The position numbers and the translations under genes are program-made. From NCBI RefSeq assembly GCF_050337105.1, contig NZ_JAKJSQ010000008.1, positions 22,121 through 86,120 on the forward strand: DNA of 64,000 nucleotides. Reading direction: 5' to 3'. The notes below the pieces were generated by a model. It was given only the letters and a program-made list of their open reading frames with translations, searched no databases and was not told the DNA's origin. The DNA is from Aliivibrio_A kagoshimensis. GTDB lineage: Bacteria; Pseudomonadota; Gammaproteobacteria; Enterobacterales; Vibrionaceae. Below are positions 52,184 through 59,390 of the stretch, in pieces. Within the stretch, counting starts at the first letter, position 1. Each line of letters opens with the position of its first letter.

Positions 52184-52969
52184 TCACCGCACCTGTATGG
52201 CTTTCTTATTCTCAAAGTATCTAAACCCTAATGTGATCAGCCCAGCAATCGTAAGGTAAATGAGGGCCACCATGATAAGAGGTTCATAAATAATGTATGT
52301 CTCTTGACGAATTCTCGCAAAAACCGCGTACACATCAACAAAAGAGATCGTTGCCACTAACGGTGTTGCTTTCAATTGCAGAATCATTTCACCATTTAAT
52401 GTGGGTAATACGCGTTGAATCGCTCTCGGTAACCAAATACGTCTAAACACGGTAGAAGGAGACATCCCCATAGAAACGGCGGCTTCGAGCTCTCCTTTGG
52501 GCACTCCTTTAAGTGCTCCGCGCATTATTTCCCCCTCATAACCTGCAAATGAAAGCGTCAGAGCAACAAATGCATATGGCCAAACTTCAATTAGATAGGG
52601 CCATAACCAGCTTTGACGTATTCCTGGTATATATGGAAATAAAGAGCCAAGCCCATAATACAACAGCCACAATTGAAGCAATATGGGTGTGCCTCGGATT
52701 ACAGTGCAAAAGCCATGGGCCAACCTTGCTAGTGGTTTAGGGCCCTTTACTTGCGCCAACCCTAAAAAAACACTAAAAATAAAACCAGCAATTATTGTGC
52801 TGAACAAGAGTAATATCGTTCTCCATAATCCGGAAAATATGTCGCTCCAATAGTGATCTATCCATTGCCAATTAAGGCCAGTTATCGCTAAGGCACATAA
52901 TACTGCACTGAAGATAATCAACACGATTCGGTGTGGTTGAAAAAAAGACCCATTAACCATATCGCGCAT
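52184..52969 (-). CDS. Basic amino acid ABC transporter permease (HisM/ArtM type)
   Basis: A 261-residue permease with 5 helices and the His/Glu/Gln/Arg signature FAGYEGEIMRGALKGVPKGELEAAVSMGMSP near residues 140-170 (EAA loop). It overlaps the preceding permease gene by 17 bases. Last gene of the dimethylarginine operon. Confidence 0.9.
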   Translation of the reverse strand: MRDMVNGSFFQPHRIVLIIFSAVLCALAITGLNWQWIDHYWSDIFSGLWRTILLLFSTIIAGFIFSVFLGLAQVKGPKPLARLAHGFCTVIRGTPILLQLWLLYYGLGSLFPYIPGIRQSWLWPYLIEVWPYAFVALTLSFAGYEGEIMRGALKGVPKGELEAAVSMGMSPSTVFRRIWLPRAIQRVLPTLNGEMILQLKATPLVATISFVDVYAVFARIRQETYIIYEPLIMVALIYLTIAGLITLGFRYFENKKAIQVR

Positions 52970-53678
52970 CCTTATTTAGCCGCTTTTCGGCATATTTGAA
53001 CATTTGATCTGAAATGATAGTCACGACCAAATATAGGATCCCTGCAGCGAACAAAAAAAGAAAATAGCTTTTGGTCGCCCCTGCTGCTTGCCGCGCTACC
53101 AGTGTCAGTTCAGTAAAGCCAACCACTGCTAATAACGCGGTATCTTTGGTGGCGATCAGCCACAAGTTTGACATCCCAGGCAACGCTCCTGGTAACATTT
53201 CAGGAATAATAATTCGGTAGAAAATAACAAACGGATGCATTCCAAAACTTTGCGCCGCTTCAATATGACCCATTGGAATGGAATTAATTGCCCCTCTGAT
53301 CACTTCCGTTGCATAGGCCCCTTGAACAATTGCAATAACAATGACACCTGCAACAAAACCATTAATTTCAATTTTCTCCATACCCAGTGAACTAATTAAG
53401 TGGTTAACTAATTCAGGTAGTGCAAAGTAAACCAACAAAATCAGTACCAATTCAGGGATGGAGCGGACTACAGTGGTGTAAATGATGACCAAATCTTTGA
53501 TCATCAAGTGTTTGCTTCTACTTGCATTCGCACCAAATATTCCGATAACAAGCCCTAACAAGTAACCCAATCCCGCCACCTGTAAAGAGACCAGTAATCC
53601 ATCCCATAGATATCCCCCCCAACCCGGTGGGGAGAATGACAACAACTCTAATGCGCTCGCTTTCTGATAGTCGATCAT
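52953..53678 (-). CDS. Basic amino acid ABC transporter permease (HisQ/ArtQ type)
   Basis: A 241-residue permease partner of the HisM-type protein, with YATEVIRGAINSIPMGHIEAAQSFGMHP as the EAA loop near residues 120-148. Separated from the binding-protein gene by a terminator-like hairpin. Confidence 0.9.
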   Translation of the reverse strand: MIDYQKASALELLSFSPPGWGGYLWDGLLVSLQVAGLGYLLGLVIGIFGANASRSKHLMIKDLVIIYTTVVRSIPELVLILLVYFALPELVNHLISSLGMEKIEINGFVAGVIVIAIVQGAYATEVIRGAINSIPMGHIEAAQSFGMHPFVIFYRIIIPEMLPGALPGMSNLWLIATKDTALLAVVGFTELTLVARQAAGATKSYFLFLFAAGILYLVVTIISDQMFKYAEKRLNKDARYG

Positions 53679-53690
53679 TCACTCTCCATT

Positions 53691-53714
53691 GAAAAAAAGC
53701 CCAACGAATTGGGC
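53691..53714 (-). terminator. Intra-operon terminator-like hairpin after the binding-protein gene
   Basis: On the minus strand a 7-bp stem AGCCCAA / TTGGGCT with a 4-base loop is followed by seven T. It lies 7 bases after the binding-protein stop and before the permease genes, so much of the transcription probably stops here. Confidence 0.8.
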
Positions 53715-53720
53715 TAATTT

Positions 53721-54494
53721 CTAGTTTCCATAAATGTTAAATTCAAAGTATTTTTGAGTGATTTTGTCGTACTCCCCACTCTTTCTTATCGCATTAATGG
53801 CTGAATTAAGCTGAGTCTTTAGCTCATCGTTTCCTTTCCTAAGTCCAAAACCAATTCCTTTTCCTAACAGAATCTCATCGTACTTCACCAATCCTGCCGA
53901 AGAACAACACAGATTGCCTTCGTTACTTTTTAGAAAACCTTCAAGCACTAACGCATCCGCTAACGTTGCATCAACTCTTCCAGAGAAAAGATCTTGGTTA
54001 GCTTCATCTTGAGTTTGATACTCTTTAATTGTTGCCCCTTTAAAGTGCTTTAAGGCGTAAGATTGGTGTATTGAACCTGACTGAACACCAATTTTGAAGC
54101 CAGACACTCCCTTAGAAGTAGCAGCAATATCACTACCGCTGGCTATCGCTAAGCTAGCCCCCGTTTGATAATATTTCTCTGAAAAATCAATCACTTTACT
54201 TCTCTCATCAGTTATAGAGAGCGATGCTGCAATAACATCGATCTTTTCTCTTATCAAAGAGGGAATGATCCCATCCCAAGATGTCGCCACAAACTCACAC
54301 TTTAAATTGGCTTCAGTACAGATCGCGTTGGTAATATCGATCTCCCATCCTGTATAGTTCCCTGCAGAGTTTGGAACCGAAAATGGCGGGTAGGCTTCTG
54401 TCGCTATCCCGATACGTACCGTTTCAGCTTGCGCTTGAGACAAAAGAGTGCCACTAAAAATGCACGATAAAAATAAAAGTTTACCTATCTTCAT
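53721..54494 (-). CDS. Periplasmic basic-amino-acid-binding protein (HisJ/ArgT type)
   Basis: A 257-residue class II binding protein. The signal peptide ends near AQAE-T (about residue 23). EAYPPFSVPNSAGNYTGWEIDITNAIC and SLSITDERSKVIDFSEKYYQTGASLAI are the family hallmarks, with the ligand carboxylate Arg in DERS and Asp near DATLADAL. Substrates are likely arginine-like, perhaps methylated arginines, given the DDAH gene upstream. Confidence 0.92.
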   Translation of the reverse strand: MKIGKLLFLSCIFSGTLLSQAQAETVRIGIATEAYPPFSVPNSAGNYTGWEIDITNAICTEANLKCEFVATSWDGIIPSLIREKIDVIAASLSITDERSKVIDFSEKYYQTGASLAIASGSDIAATSKGVSGFKIGVQSGSIHQSYALKHFKGATIKEYQTQDEANQDLFSGRVDATLADALVLEGFLKSNEGNLCCSSAGLVKYDEILLGKGIGFGLRKGNDELKTQLNSAINAIRKSGEYDKITQKYFEFNIYGN

Positions 54495-54527
54495 AATATT
54501 CTATCCTTGAAAAGAACCCTGTTTGGA

Positions 54528-55277
54528 TTAGTAAATTGATTTAATAAATTGCTTAAGTCGTTCCGATTTTGGTGATTTGAATATCTGCTCTGGTGTTCCT
54601 TGCTCTTCAATTTTCCCCTCTGCTAAAAACACAATTTTGTCTGCAACTTCTGCCGCAAACTTCATTTCATGTGTCACTATGATCATCGTTCTCCCTTCAT
54701 CAGCTAACTCCGACATCACAGCGAGAACTTCACCCACTAATTCGGGATCAAGTGCAGACGTAGGTTCATCAAACAGCATTACCTCAGGGTCAACAGCTAG
54801 AGCACGCGCAATGGCCGCTCGTTGTTGTTGCCCACCGGATAACAGTGATGGATACATATCCCGCTTGTCGATTAACCCCACTCTCTCTAATAGTTTATGA
54901 GCGTTCCTTCTTGCATCAGCTTTAGAGTGGCCAAGCACATGCACTGGAACCTCCATAATATTTTGCTCTAGTGTCAGGTGAGGCCAGAGGTTAAAGTCTT
55001 GAAACACCATCGCCAGCTTAGTTCGCAATGAGCGCAGTTGTTTCATATCCACTACGCTTAACGAACCATCTTTAACGGGTTTAAACTTAACGTCTTCACC
55101 CAGTAGCATCATCCTGTCTACCGATTGAGGGATTTCTAAAAGATTTAAACAGCGCAATGTCGTTGATTTGCCTGAGCCACTGCCGCCAATCAAAGCAATC
55201 ACCTCTCCACGGCAAGCTTTTAGGTCAATACCTTTAAGCACTTCAACATGGTTAAAAGACTTATGTAAATTAGTCAC
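54528..55277 (-). CDS. Basic amino acid ABC transporter ATPase (HisP type)
   Basis: About 249 residues from the GTG 55277, with Walker A GGSGSGKST (31-39), LSGGQQQR signature, MLFDEPTSALDPE and the switch His in IVTHEM. The GTG has no SD, while AAGGGGG lies 38-45 bases upstream, followed in frame by ATT (55313) and ATA (55310) and about a dozen sense codons reading IKIKEQQVIVEV, which resembles the usual first strand of HisP. A rare start codon there is possible. Confidence 0.9.
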   Translation of the reverse strand: MTNLHKSFNHVEVLKGIDLKACRGEVIALIGGSGSGKSTTLRCLNLLEIPQSVDRMMLLGEDVKFKPVKDGSLSVVDMKQLRSLRTKLAMVFQDFNLWPHLTLEQNIMEVPVHVLGHSKADARRNAHKLLERVGLIDKRDMYPSLLSGGQQQRAAIARALAVDPEVMLFDEPTSALDPELVGEVLAVMSELADEGRTMIIVTHEMKFAAEVADKIVFLAEGKIEEQGTPEQIFKSPKSERLKQFIKSIY

Positions 55278-55331
55278 TTCTACTATGACTTGCTGCTCTT
55301 TGATTTTTATAATTGCCCCCTTAACACATGT

Positions 55332-56096
55332 TTAGAAACGCAATGACATGCAACTGACTCCACCATCGACTTTTCTATATTCCGACGTGTCGATTATAGT
55401 GACGTTGTAACCAAGCTCTTTAATTTTACTCTCCGTATTGGGGTAACCACTTGGCATGATCACTGAGCCATTCACCCATATACAATTTGCCGCGTAGCTT
55501 TCACTTTCAGGGATCTCAATGATATTCAGATGAGCAAATTCGGCTTTATCTACGAACTCGCCCGCGGCTAATAAATTGCCATTTTCAAGGTAGGCCAATC
55601 CGGTTTTTAGATGCAGGACTTTTTCCATTGTCACTAGGCGCCCAGTTAGACCATACTTGTTAAGTATTTGAACTAGCTGCTCAGCCCCCTGAACATTAGT
55701 ACGCTCTGACAAACCAATATAGAAGGTATCGTCAACCATCATTACATCCCCAGCATCAAGCGTGCCAGGCGCCTCAATGTGTTCAACCTTATCGCCATAG
55801 AATCGACGTAACGCAGGTTCAATAGTGTCAATCTCCCCCCGTCGGCTATCTGCTCCTGGACGAGTCACGATTCCGCAATGTTTGGTGCACAATGCAGGGT
55901 CTTCGACAAATACTGAATCAGGGTACTCTTCAAGTGCAGGCAATAGCAGTATCTCAACACCACAACCTCGCAGTGCATCCAAATAAGCTAAATGCTGCTT
56001 CATAGCCACTTCATAATTAGGTTTTCCCTCATCGGCTGAAGAGATCCCATTAACTAACGATTTACTGGGTGTGCGAGCAATAATGTATTTGAACAT
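55332..56096 (-). CDS. Dimethylarginine dimethylaminohydrolase (DDAH)
   Basis: A 254-residue guanidino-group-modifying enzyme that hydrolyses Nω-methylated arginines to citrulline and methylamines. FVEDP (63-67), the catalytic His162 in HLKTG and the nucleophile Cys249 in GGVSCMSLRF are all present; length and catalytic positions match Pseudomonas DDAH. It is the first gene of an operon with a basic amino acid importer, 46 bases downstream of a sigma-54-type promoter. Confidence 0.92.
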   Translation of the reverse strand: MFKYIIARTPSKSLVNGISSADEGKPNYEVAMKQHLAYLDALRGCGVEILLLPALEEYPDSVFVEDPALCTKHCGIVTRPGADSRRGEIDTIEPALRRFYGDKVEHIEAPGTLDAGDVMMVDDTFYIGLSERTNVQGAEQLVQILNKYGLTGRLVTMEKVLHLKTGLAYLENGNLLAAGEFVDKAEFAHLNIIEIPESESYAANCIWVNGSVIMPSGYPNTESKIKELGYNVTIIDTSEYRKVDGGVSCMSLRF

Positions 56097-56141
56097 AACG
56101 ATTCCTTCCTACAATCAATATAAAAGTTCTTCCTTGTACTT

Positions 56142-56158
56142 AGCGAATTTCATGCCAA
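56142..56158 (-). promoter_or_regulatory. Sigma-54 (-24/-12) promoter of the DDAH-importer operon
   Basis: Minus-strand TTGGCATGAAATTCGCT: GG and GC are separated by exactly 10 bases, and 6 of the 8 flanking consensus bases of TTGGCAC-N5-TTGCA agree. The site is 46 bases before the DDAH start, and the divergent gene encodes a sigma-54 activator. Confidence 0.75.
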
Positions 56159-56221
56159 GTAAAAAAAGTCTTATAAAACAATATTATAAATAAAATACGT
56201 AACAATTGACGTCCATAGCAA

Positions 56222-56348
56222 TGCCGAAATTTAGTCACTGATGATTTTTCAGCACCGAATGTAAACCCATTGAAAAATGTGAACTTATTGTTAATGAAAC
56301 GGTGGAAATAAGTTAATTTACATGATTTAATGTGATGATATTTCGGCA
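56222..56348. promoter_or_regulatory. Candidate activator sites (TGCCGAAAT / ATTTCGGCA)
   Basis: TGCCGAAAT at 56222-56230, the related GCACCGAAT at 56252-56260, and the inverse ATTTCGGCA at 56340-56348, in the gap between the sigma-54 promoter and the activator gene. They lie 65-190 bases upstream of the promoter, a usual distance for enhancer sites. Binding is inference. Confidence 0.45.
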
Positions 56349-56362
56349 CCTAGGAAAGAGTA

Positions 56363-57790
56363 ATGGATCATTCACCTTCGCAATTACTGCCGTGGTTAAC
56401 CCAGTTAATGGTGGTGTTTGATAGCATAAACAGCTCGTGCATCGTGATTGATGCTAGCGAAACCATTGTCGCTTACAACGAGGTGAGCGCCAGAATCGAT
56501 GATACTCCCGTAAGTAAAATCATTAACCGTAAACTATTAACTGCCTTCCCTAGTCTCACAAGAAACAGCAGTTCAATGCTGAATGTATTGCGAAGTGGCA
56601 ATGCCATTTGGAATAAGCCTCAAAGCTATCAAACCGCCGCAGGCAAAGTGATGACTCTCACCTCTTCCACTTTCCCTATTGCGAGCCCTGACGGTGAAGT
56701 GATGTTTGTCGTGGAAGTTGTGCACGATATCAGTAACTTACGTCAGCTAACGGATCAGGTCATCCACCTAACAGAGACACTGAAAGAAGCCAGCCATCAG
56801 GCCAGCCAAGAGTTGCATATTGTTACCAATAATAAGCACTTTAAACGGGTCCTTAAAGATGTAATGTGTTTCGCCCAAACTCAGTTACCCGTACTAATCG
56901 CTGGTGAAACTGGGACAGGAAAAGAGCTCATTGCTCGTTATCTTCATTTACATAGCGCACAAAAAAACCAATCCATGGTCAGCCTCAATTGCGCAGCTAT
57001 TCCGCTAACCTTAATTGAAAGCACTTTGTTTGGTACCGTTAAGGGGGCATTTAGTGGTGCAGAGAACAAAAAAGGGTTATTAGAACTAGCAGATGGGGGC
57101 GTGTTGTTCCTTGATGAAATAAACTCCATGCCCATCGAAGTACAAAGTAAATTGTTACGGGTTGTTCAAGATGGTTGTTTTCGACCTTTGGGTGGACAGG
57201 TTGAAAAGAAAGTAAGTATTCGTTATATCTCTGCGATGAACGAACAACCTGAAATCGCCATTCAAAAAAAACAGCTACGTGCCGATTTTTTTTATCGCCT
57301 TGGAGTATGTATGGTGGTGGTGCCGCCACTAAGGGATCGTCTCGACGATATCCCATACTTAGTGGAATGTTTCATTCGTAAACATAATCCACTGCTCAAC
57401 GCGAATATCAAAGGCTACACCCCTGATTTTATTAAAGCACTAGAAAACAACTCATGGCCCGGCAATATCCGTATGTTAGAAAACACCCTACTGCGTAGCA
57501 TGCTGATGTGCTCACAATCTAAAGATGATGTATTGAATCAACTTCATTTAAGAGATACAGAACACCCCCCTAGCCCACAAGCGCTAATCAATCACTCTCC
57601 AACAGACAGTTCACGAGACGGTGAAAGTGAACAATCACTTGCTGAACACTTAAATCAATACGAGAAACAGTTGTTGATTAACGCCATGGCTCACTGTAAT
57701 GGCAATATTAGTAAAGTCGCTAGACAGTTTAACATTCCACGTACCACGCTACAGAGTAAGCTGAAAAAATTTGCATTAACGTCAAACTGA
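56363..57790 (+). CDS. Sigma-54-dependent activator (PAS-AAA-Fis), RocR-like
   Basis: A 475-residue enhancer-binding protein. The N-terminal PAS-like region (about 10-130) reads NSSCIVIDASETIVAYNEVSARIDD; the AAA domain has Walker A GETGTGKE (181-188), the sigma-54 contact loop GAFSGA (228-233, Ser in place of the usual Thr), GGVLFLDEIN and the arginine finger region; the C-terminal Fis-type HTH is NGNISKVARQFNIPRTTLQSKL. The layout matches arginine regulators such as RocR. GGAAAGAG precedes the ATG. Divergent from the DDAH operon, its probable target. Confidence 0.9.
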   Translation: MDHSPSQLLPWLTQLMVVFDSINSSCIVIDASETIVAYNEVSARIDDTPVSKIINRKLLTAFPSLTRNSSSMLNVLRSGNAIWNKPQSYQTAAGKVMTLTSSTFPIASPDGEVMFVVEVVHDISNLRQLTDQVIHLTETLKEASHQASQELHIVTNNKHFKRVLKDVMCFAQTQLPVLIAGETGTGKELIARYLHLHSAQKNQSMVSLNCAAIPLTLIESTLFGTVKGAFSGAENKKGLLELADGGVLFLDEINSMPIEVQSKLLRVVQDGCFRPLGGQVEKKVSIRYISAMNEQPEIAIQKKQLRADFFYRLGVCMVVVPPLRDRLDDIPYLVECFIRKHNPLLNANIKGYTPDFIKALENNSWPGNIRMLENTLLRSMLMCSQSKDDVLNQLHLRDTEHPPSPQALINHSPTDSSRDGESEQSLAEHLNQYEKQLLINAMAHCNGNISKVARQFNIPRTTLQSKLKKFALTSN

Positions 57791-57808
57791 TCTCTCATAT
57801 TGAGATCA
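57788..57808 (+). other. Hairpin at the end of the activator gene
   Basis: TGATCTC / GAGATCA with a 7-base loop, including the TGA stop. No T run follows, so it is a weak terminator candidate for the converging genes. Confidence 0.35.
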
Positions 57809-57818
57809 AGATTGCTGC

Positions 57819-58007
57819 CTATTTAAACCCTAGTTTTTTAAATGCCCAAGCTGCTGGGCAGATCCCTGTGTAGGCACTTTGAATCAAATTAAGCCCAATA
57901 AACAGTGTGAAATAGAAGAAGTTTGGGTGAACCCAGTGGGTTAACCCTACTGACAGTAAAACCATCACACCGGCAAAAACTCTGATCGCATTATCTAAAG
58001 TCATCAT
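57819..58007 (-). CDS. Small DUF2892 membrane protein
   Basis: A 62-residue protein with two helices: NAIRVFAGVMVLLSVGLTH and YFTLFIGLNLIQSAYTGICPAAWAFKKLG. The CPAAW end and length fit DUF2892 (the membrane part of YgaP-like rhodaneses), often found near sulfur genes. Divergent from the ArsR sulfur cluster; the shared gap may serve both. Confidence 0.85.
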   Translation of the reverse strand: MMTLDNAIRVFAGVMVLLSVGLTHWVHPNFFYFTLFIGLNLIQSAYTGICPAAWAFKKLGFK

Positions 58008-58072
58008 TTATCCCTCTCTCATCAATGTGTAAATGACTATAAGCTATTACTTAAGAATTGTCTAATTTAATT

Positions 58073-58104
58073 AATGCTAATAAAATTAAATCTAATTTAG
58101 CATT
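58073..58104. promoter_or_regulatory. Inverted repeat before the ArsR gene, likely operator
   Basis: AATGCTAA (58073-58080) and TTAGCATT (58097-58104) with a 16-base AT-rich centre, touching the -35 of the predicted promoter. BigR/YgaV-type regulators bind AT-rich palindromes over their own promoter. Confidence 0.55.
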
Positions 58105-58131
58105 GACTTAACATGTGTTCATTATTAAAAT
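58103..58131 (+). promoter_or_regulatory. Predicted sigma-70 promoter of the sulfur cluster
   Basis: TTGACT (58103-58108), 17-base spacer, TAAAAT (58126-58131), 22 bases before the ArsR start. Confidence 0.6.
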
Positions 58132-58152
58132 ATTAAACCAATAGGAGGGCTT

Positions 58153-58482
58153 ATGATGAATTCGAATCGTTTTGATGCCAGTAAGGTTGAAGATAAAGCT
58201 GCAGAGGTGGTTGATTGGCTAAAAGTGATCGCCCACCCAGAACGTATGATGGTGTTGTGCCACCTTATTCATGGTGAACAAGCACTCAAAGACCTCAAAA
58301 GTCACTCCTCTTTAAGTCAATCAGCGCTATCGCAACACTTAGGTATTCTTAAAGAGCATAAATTGGTCTCCTTTAGAAAAGAGTCTCAGAGTGTCTTTTA
58401 CTCTCTGAGCGATAAAAAAACGGCGCAACTGCTTACGGCAATACAACATATTTACTGTCACGACGACAATCACTTGGAGTAA
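58153..58482 (+). CDS. ArsR-family regulator, BigR/HlyU type (persulfide sensor)
   Basis: A 109-residue winged-helix repressor. The HTH SSLSQSALSQHLGILKEHKLV (52-72) and the beta wing KESQSVFYSLSD match BigR/SqrR/HlyU. Cys36 (MVLCHL) and Cys102 (IYCHDD) are 66 residues apart, the same spacing as the dithiol pair that forms a tetrasulfide in BigR and HlyU. It should bind DNA when reduced and release it with sulfane sulfur. AGGAGGG precedes the ATG; pmpA starts 4 bases after its stop. Confidence 0.88.
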   Translation: MMNSNRFDASKVEDKAAEVVDWLKVIAHPERMMVLCHLIHGEQALKDLKSHSSLSQSALSQHLGILKEHKLVSFRKESQSVFYSLSDKKTAQLLTAIQHIYCHDDNHLE

Positions 58483-58486
58483 AGAG

Positions 58487-58903
58487 ATGATCACAGAAGT
58501 ACCTTGGGCCGCACTGTTTGGTGGTGTGTTATTGGGTCTTTCCGCTGCCTTACTGTTATTAGTAAACGGCCGTATCGCTGGTATTAGCGGTATCCTCTCA
58601 GGCTTATTACAGCCTAAAAAATCCGATATCTCTTGGAGAGTCCTGTTTCTGATTGGCATGATATCCGCTGGAATGTTAGCCCCCTTATTTGGTTTCTCTT
58701 TACCGCAATCTTTACCGCAAACCTCAACCATTTGGATCGCTATCGCAGGATTGTTGGTTGGTATTGGTACTAAGCTAGCTAACGGTTGCACCAGCGGTCA
58801 CGGAATCTGTGGCATGGGACGGCTCTCTAGCCGCTCGATCATTGCGACGATCATTTTTATGGCCGCTGCTTTTTTCACTGTCTATTTACGATTTCACGTT
58901 TAA
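58487..58903 (+). CDS. YeeE/YedE-family sulfur transport protein (PmpA-like)
   Basis: A 138-residue membrane protein with four helices and the family motif NGCTSGHGICGMGRLSSRS near residues 103-121; the Cys and GHG residues line the thiosulfate path in TsuA. Half-size proteins of this kind work in pairs (PmpA with PmpB). It is followed by its partner 9 bases on. Confidence 0.88.
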   Translation: MITEVPWAALFGGVLLGLSAALLLLVNGRIAGISGILSGLLQPKKSDISWRVLFLIGMISAGMLAPLFGFSLPQSLPQTSTIWIAIAGLLVGIGTKLANGCTSGHGICGMGRLSSRSIIATIIFMAAAFFTVYLRFHV

Positions 58904-58912
58904 GGGTTAGTA

Positions 58913-59365
58913 ATGAATCGATTTATTGCATTAGTGTCAGGGTTACTGTTTGGTTTTGGCATGATGATATCCGGCATGGTTGACCCAATGAATGTACTTA
59001 ATTTCTTGGATCTTGCCGGCAATTGGGACCCAAGTTTACTCTTTGTCATGGGCGGGGCTGTGATGGTCTTTATGCCGTTTTACTTCTTAGTCATCAAAAA
59101 GTTAGAACAACCTCTTTGTCACTCAGAATTTCATCTTGCTAAAAAAAGCAAAATTGATCTCAGACTCGTCACTGGATCACTGTTCTTTGGTGTCGGCTGG
59201 GGAATTGCCGGTTTTTGTCCCGGCCCGGTTGTGACCTCATTATCTAGTGGAAATAGTCATATTTATCTGTTTATTTCAACTATGCTGATTGGTATCTGGT
59301 TAGGCAGTTTACTCACCAACCGCAGCAATCCAGAATTAGTGGCCATTCAAGAGACAAGCCATTAA
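58913..59365 (+). CDS. YeeE/YedE-family sulfur transport protein (PmpB-like)
   Basis: A 150-residue partner of the preceding protein, four helices, with GMMISGMVDPMNVLNFLDL near residue 20 and the motif GWGIAGFCPGPVV near 101-113. It probably forms with PmpA a channel for a small sulfur anion or persulfide. Translation is likely coupled within the ArsR operon. Confidence 0.88.
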   Translation: MNRFIALVSGLLFGFGMMISGMVDPMNVLNFLDLAGNWDPSLLFVMGGAVMVFMPFYFLVIKKLEQPLCHSEFHLAKKSKIDLRLVTGSLFFGVGWGIAGFCPGPVVTSLSSGNSHIYLFISTMLIGIWLGSLLTNRSNPELVAIQETSH

Positions 59366-59390
59366 AAAATAACAATATGGAGGGAGTATC

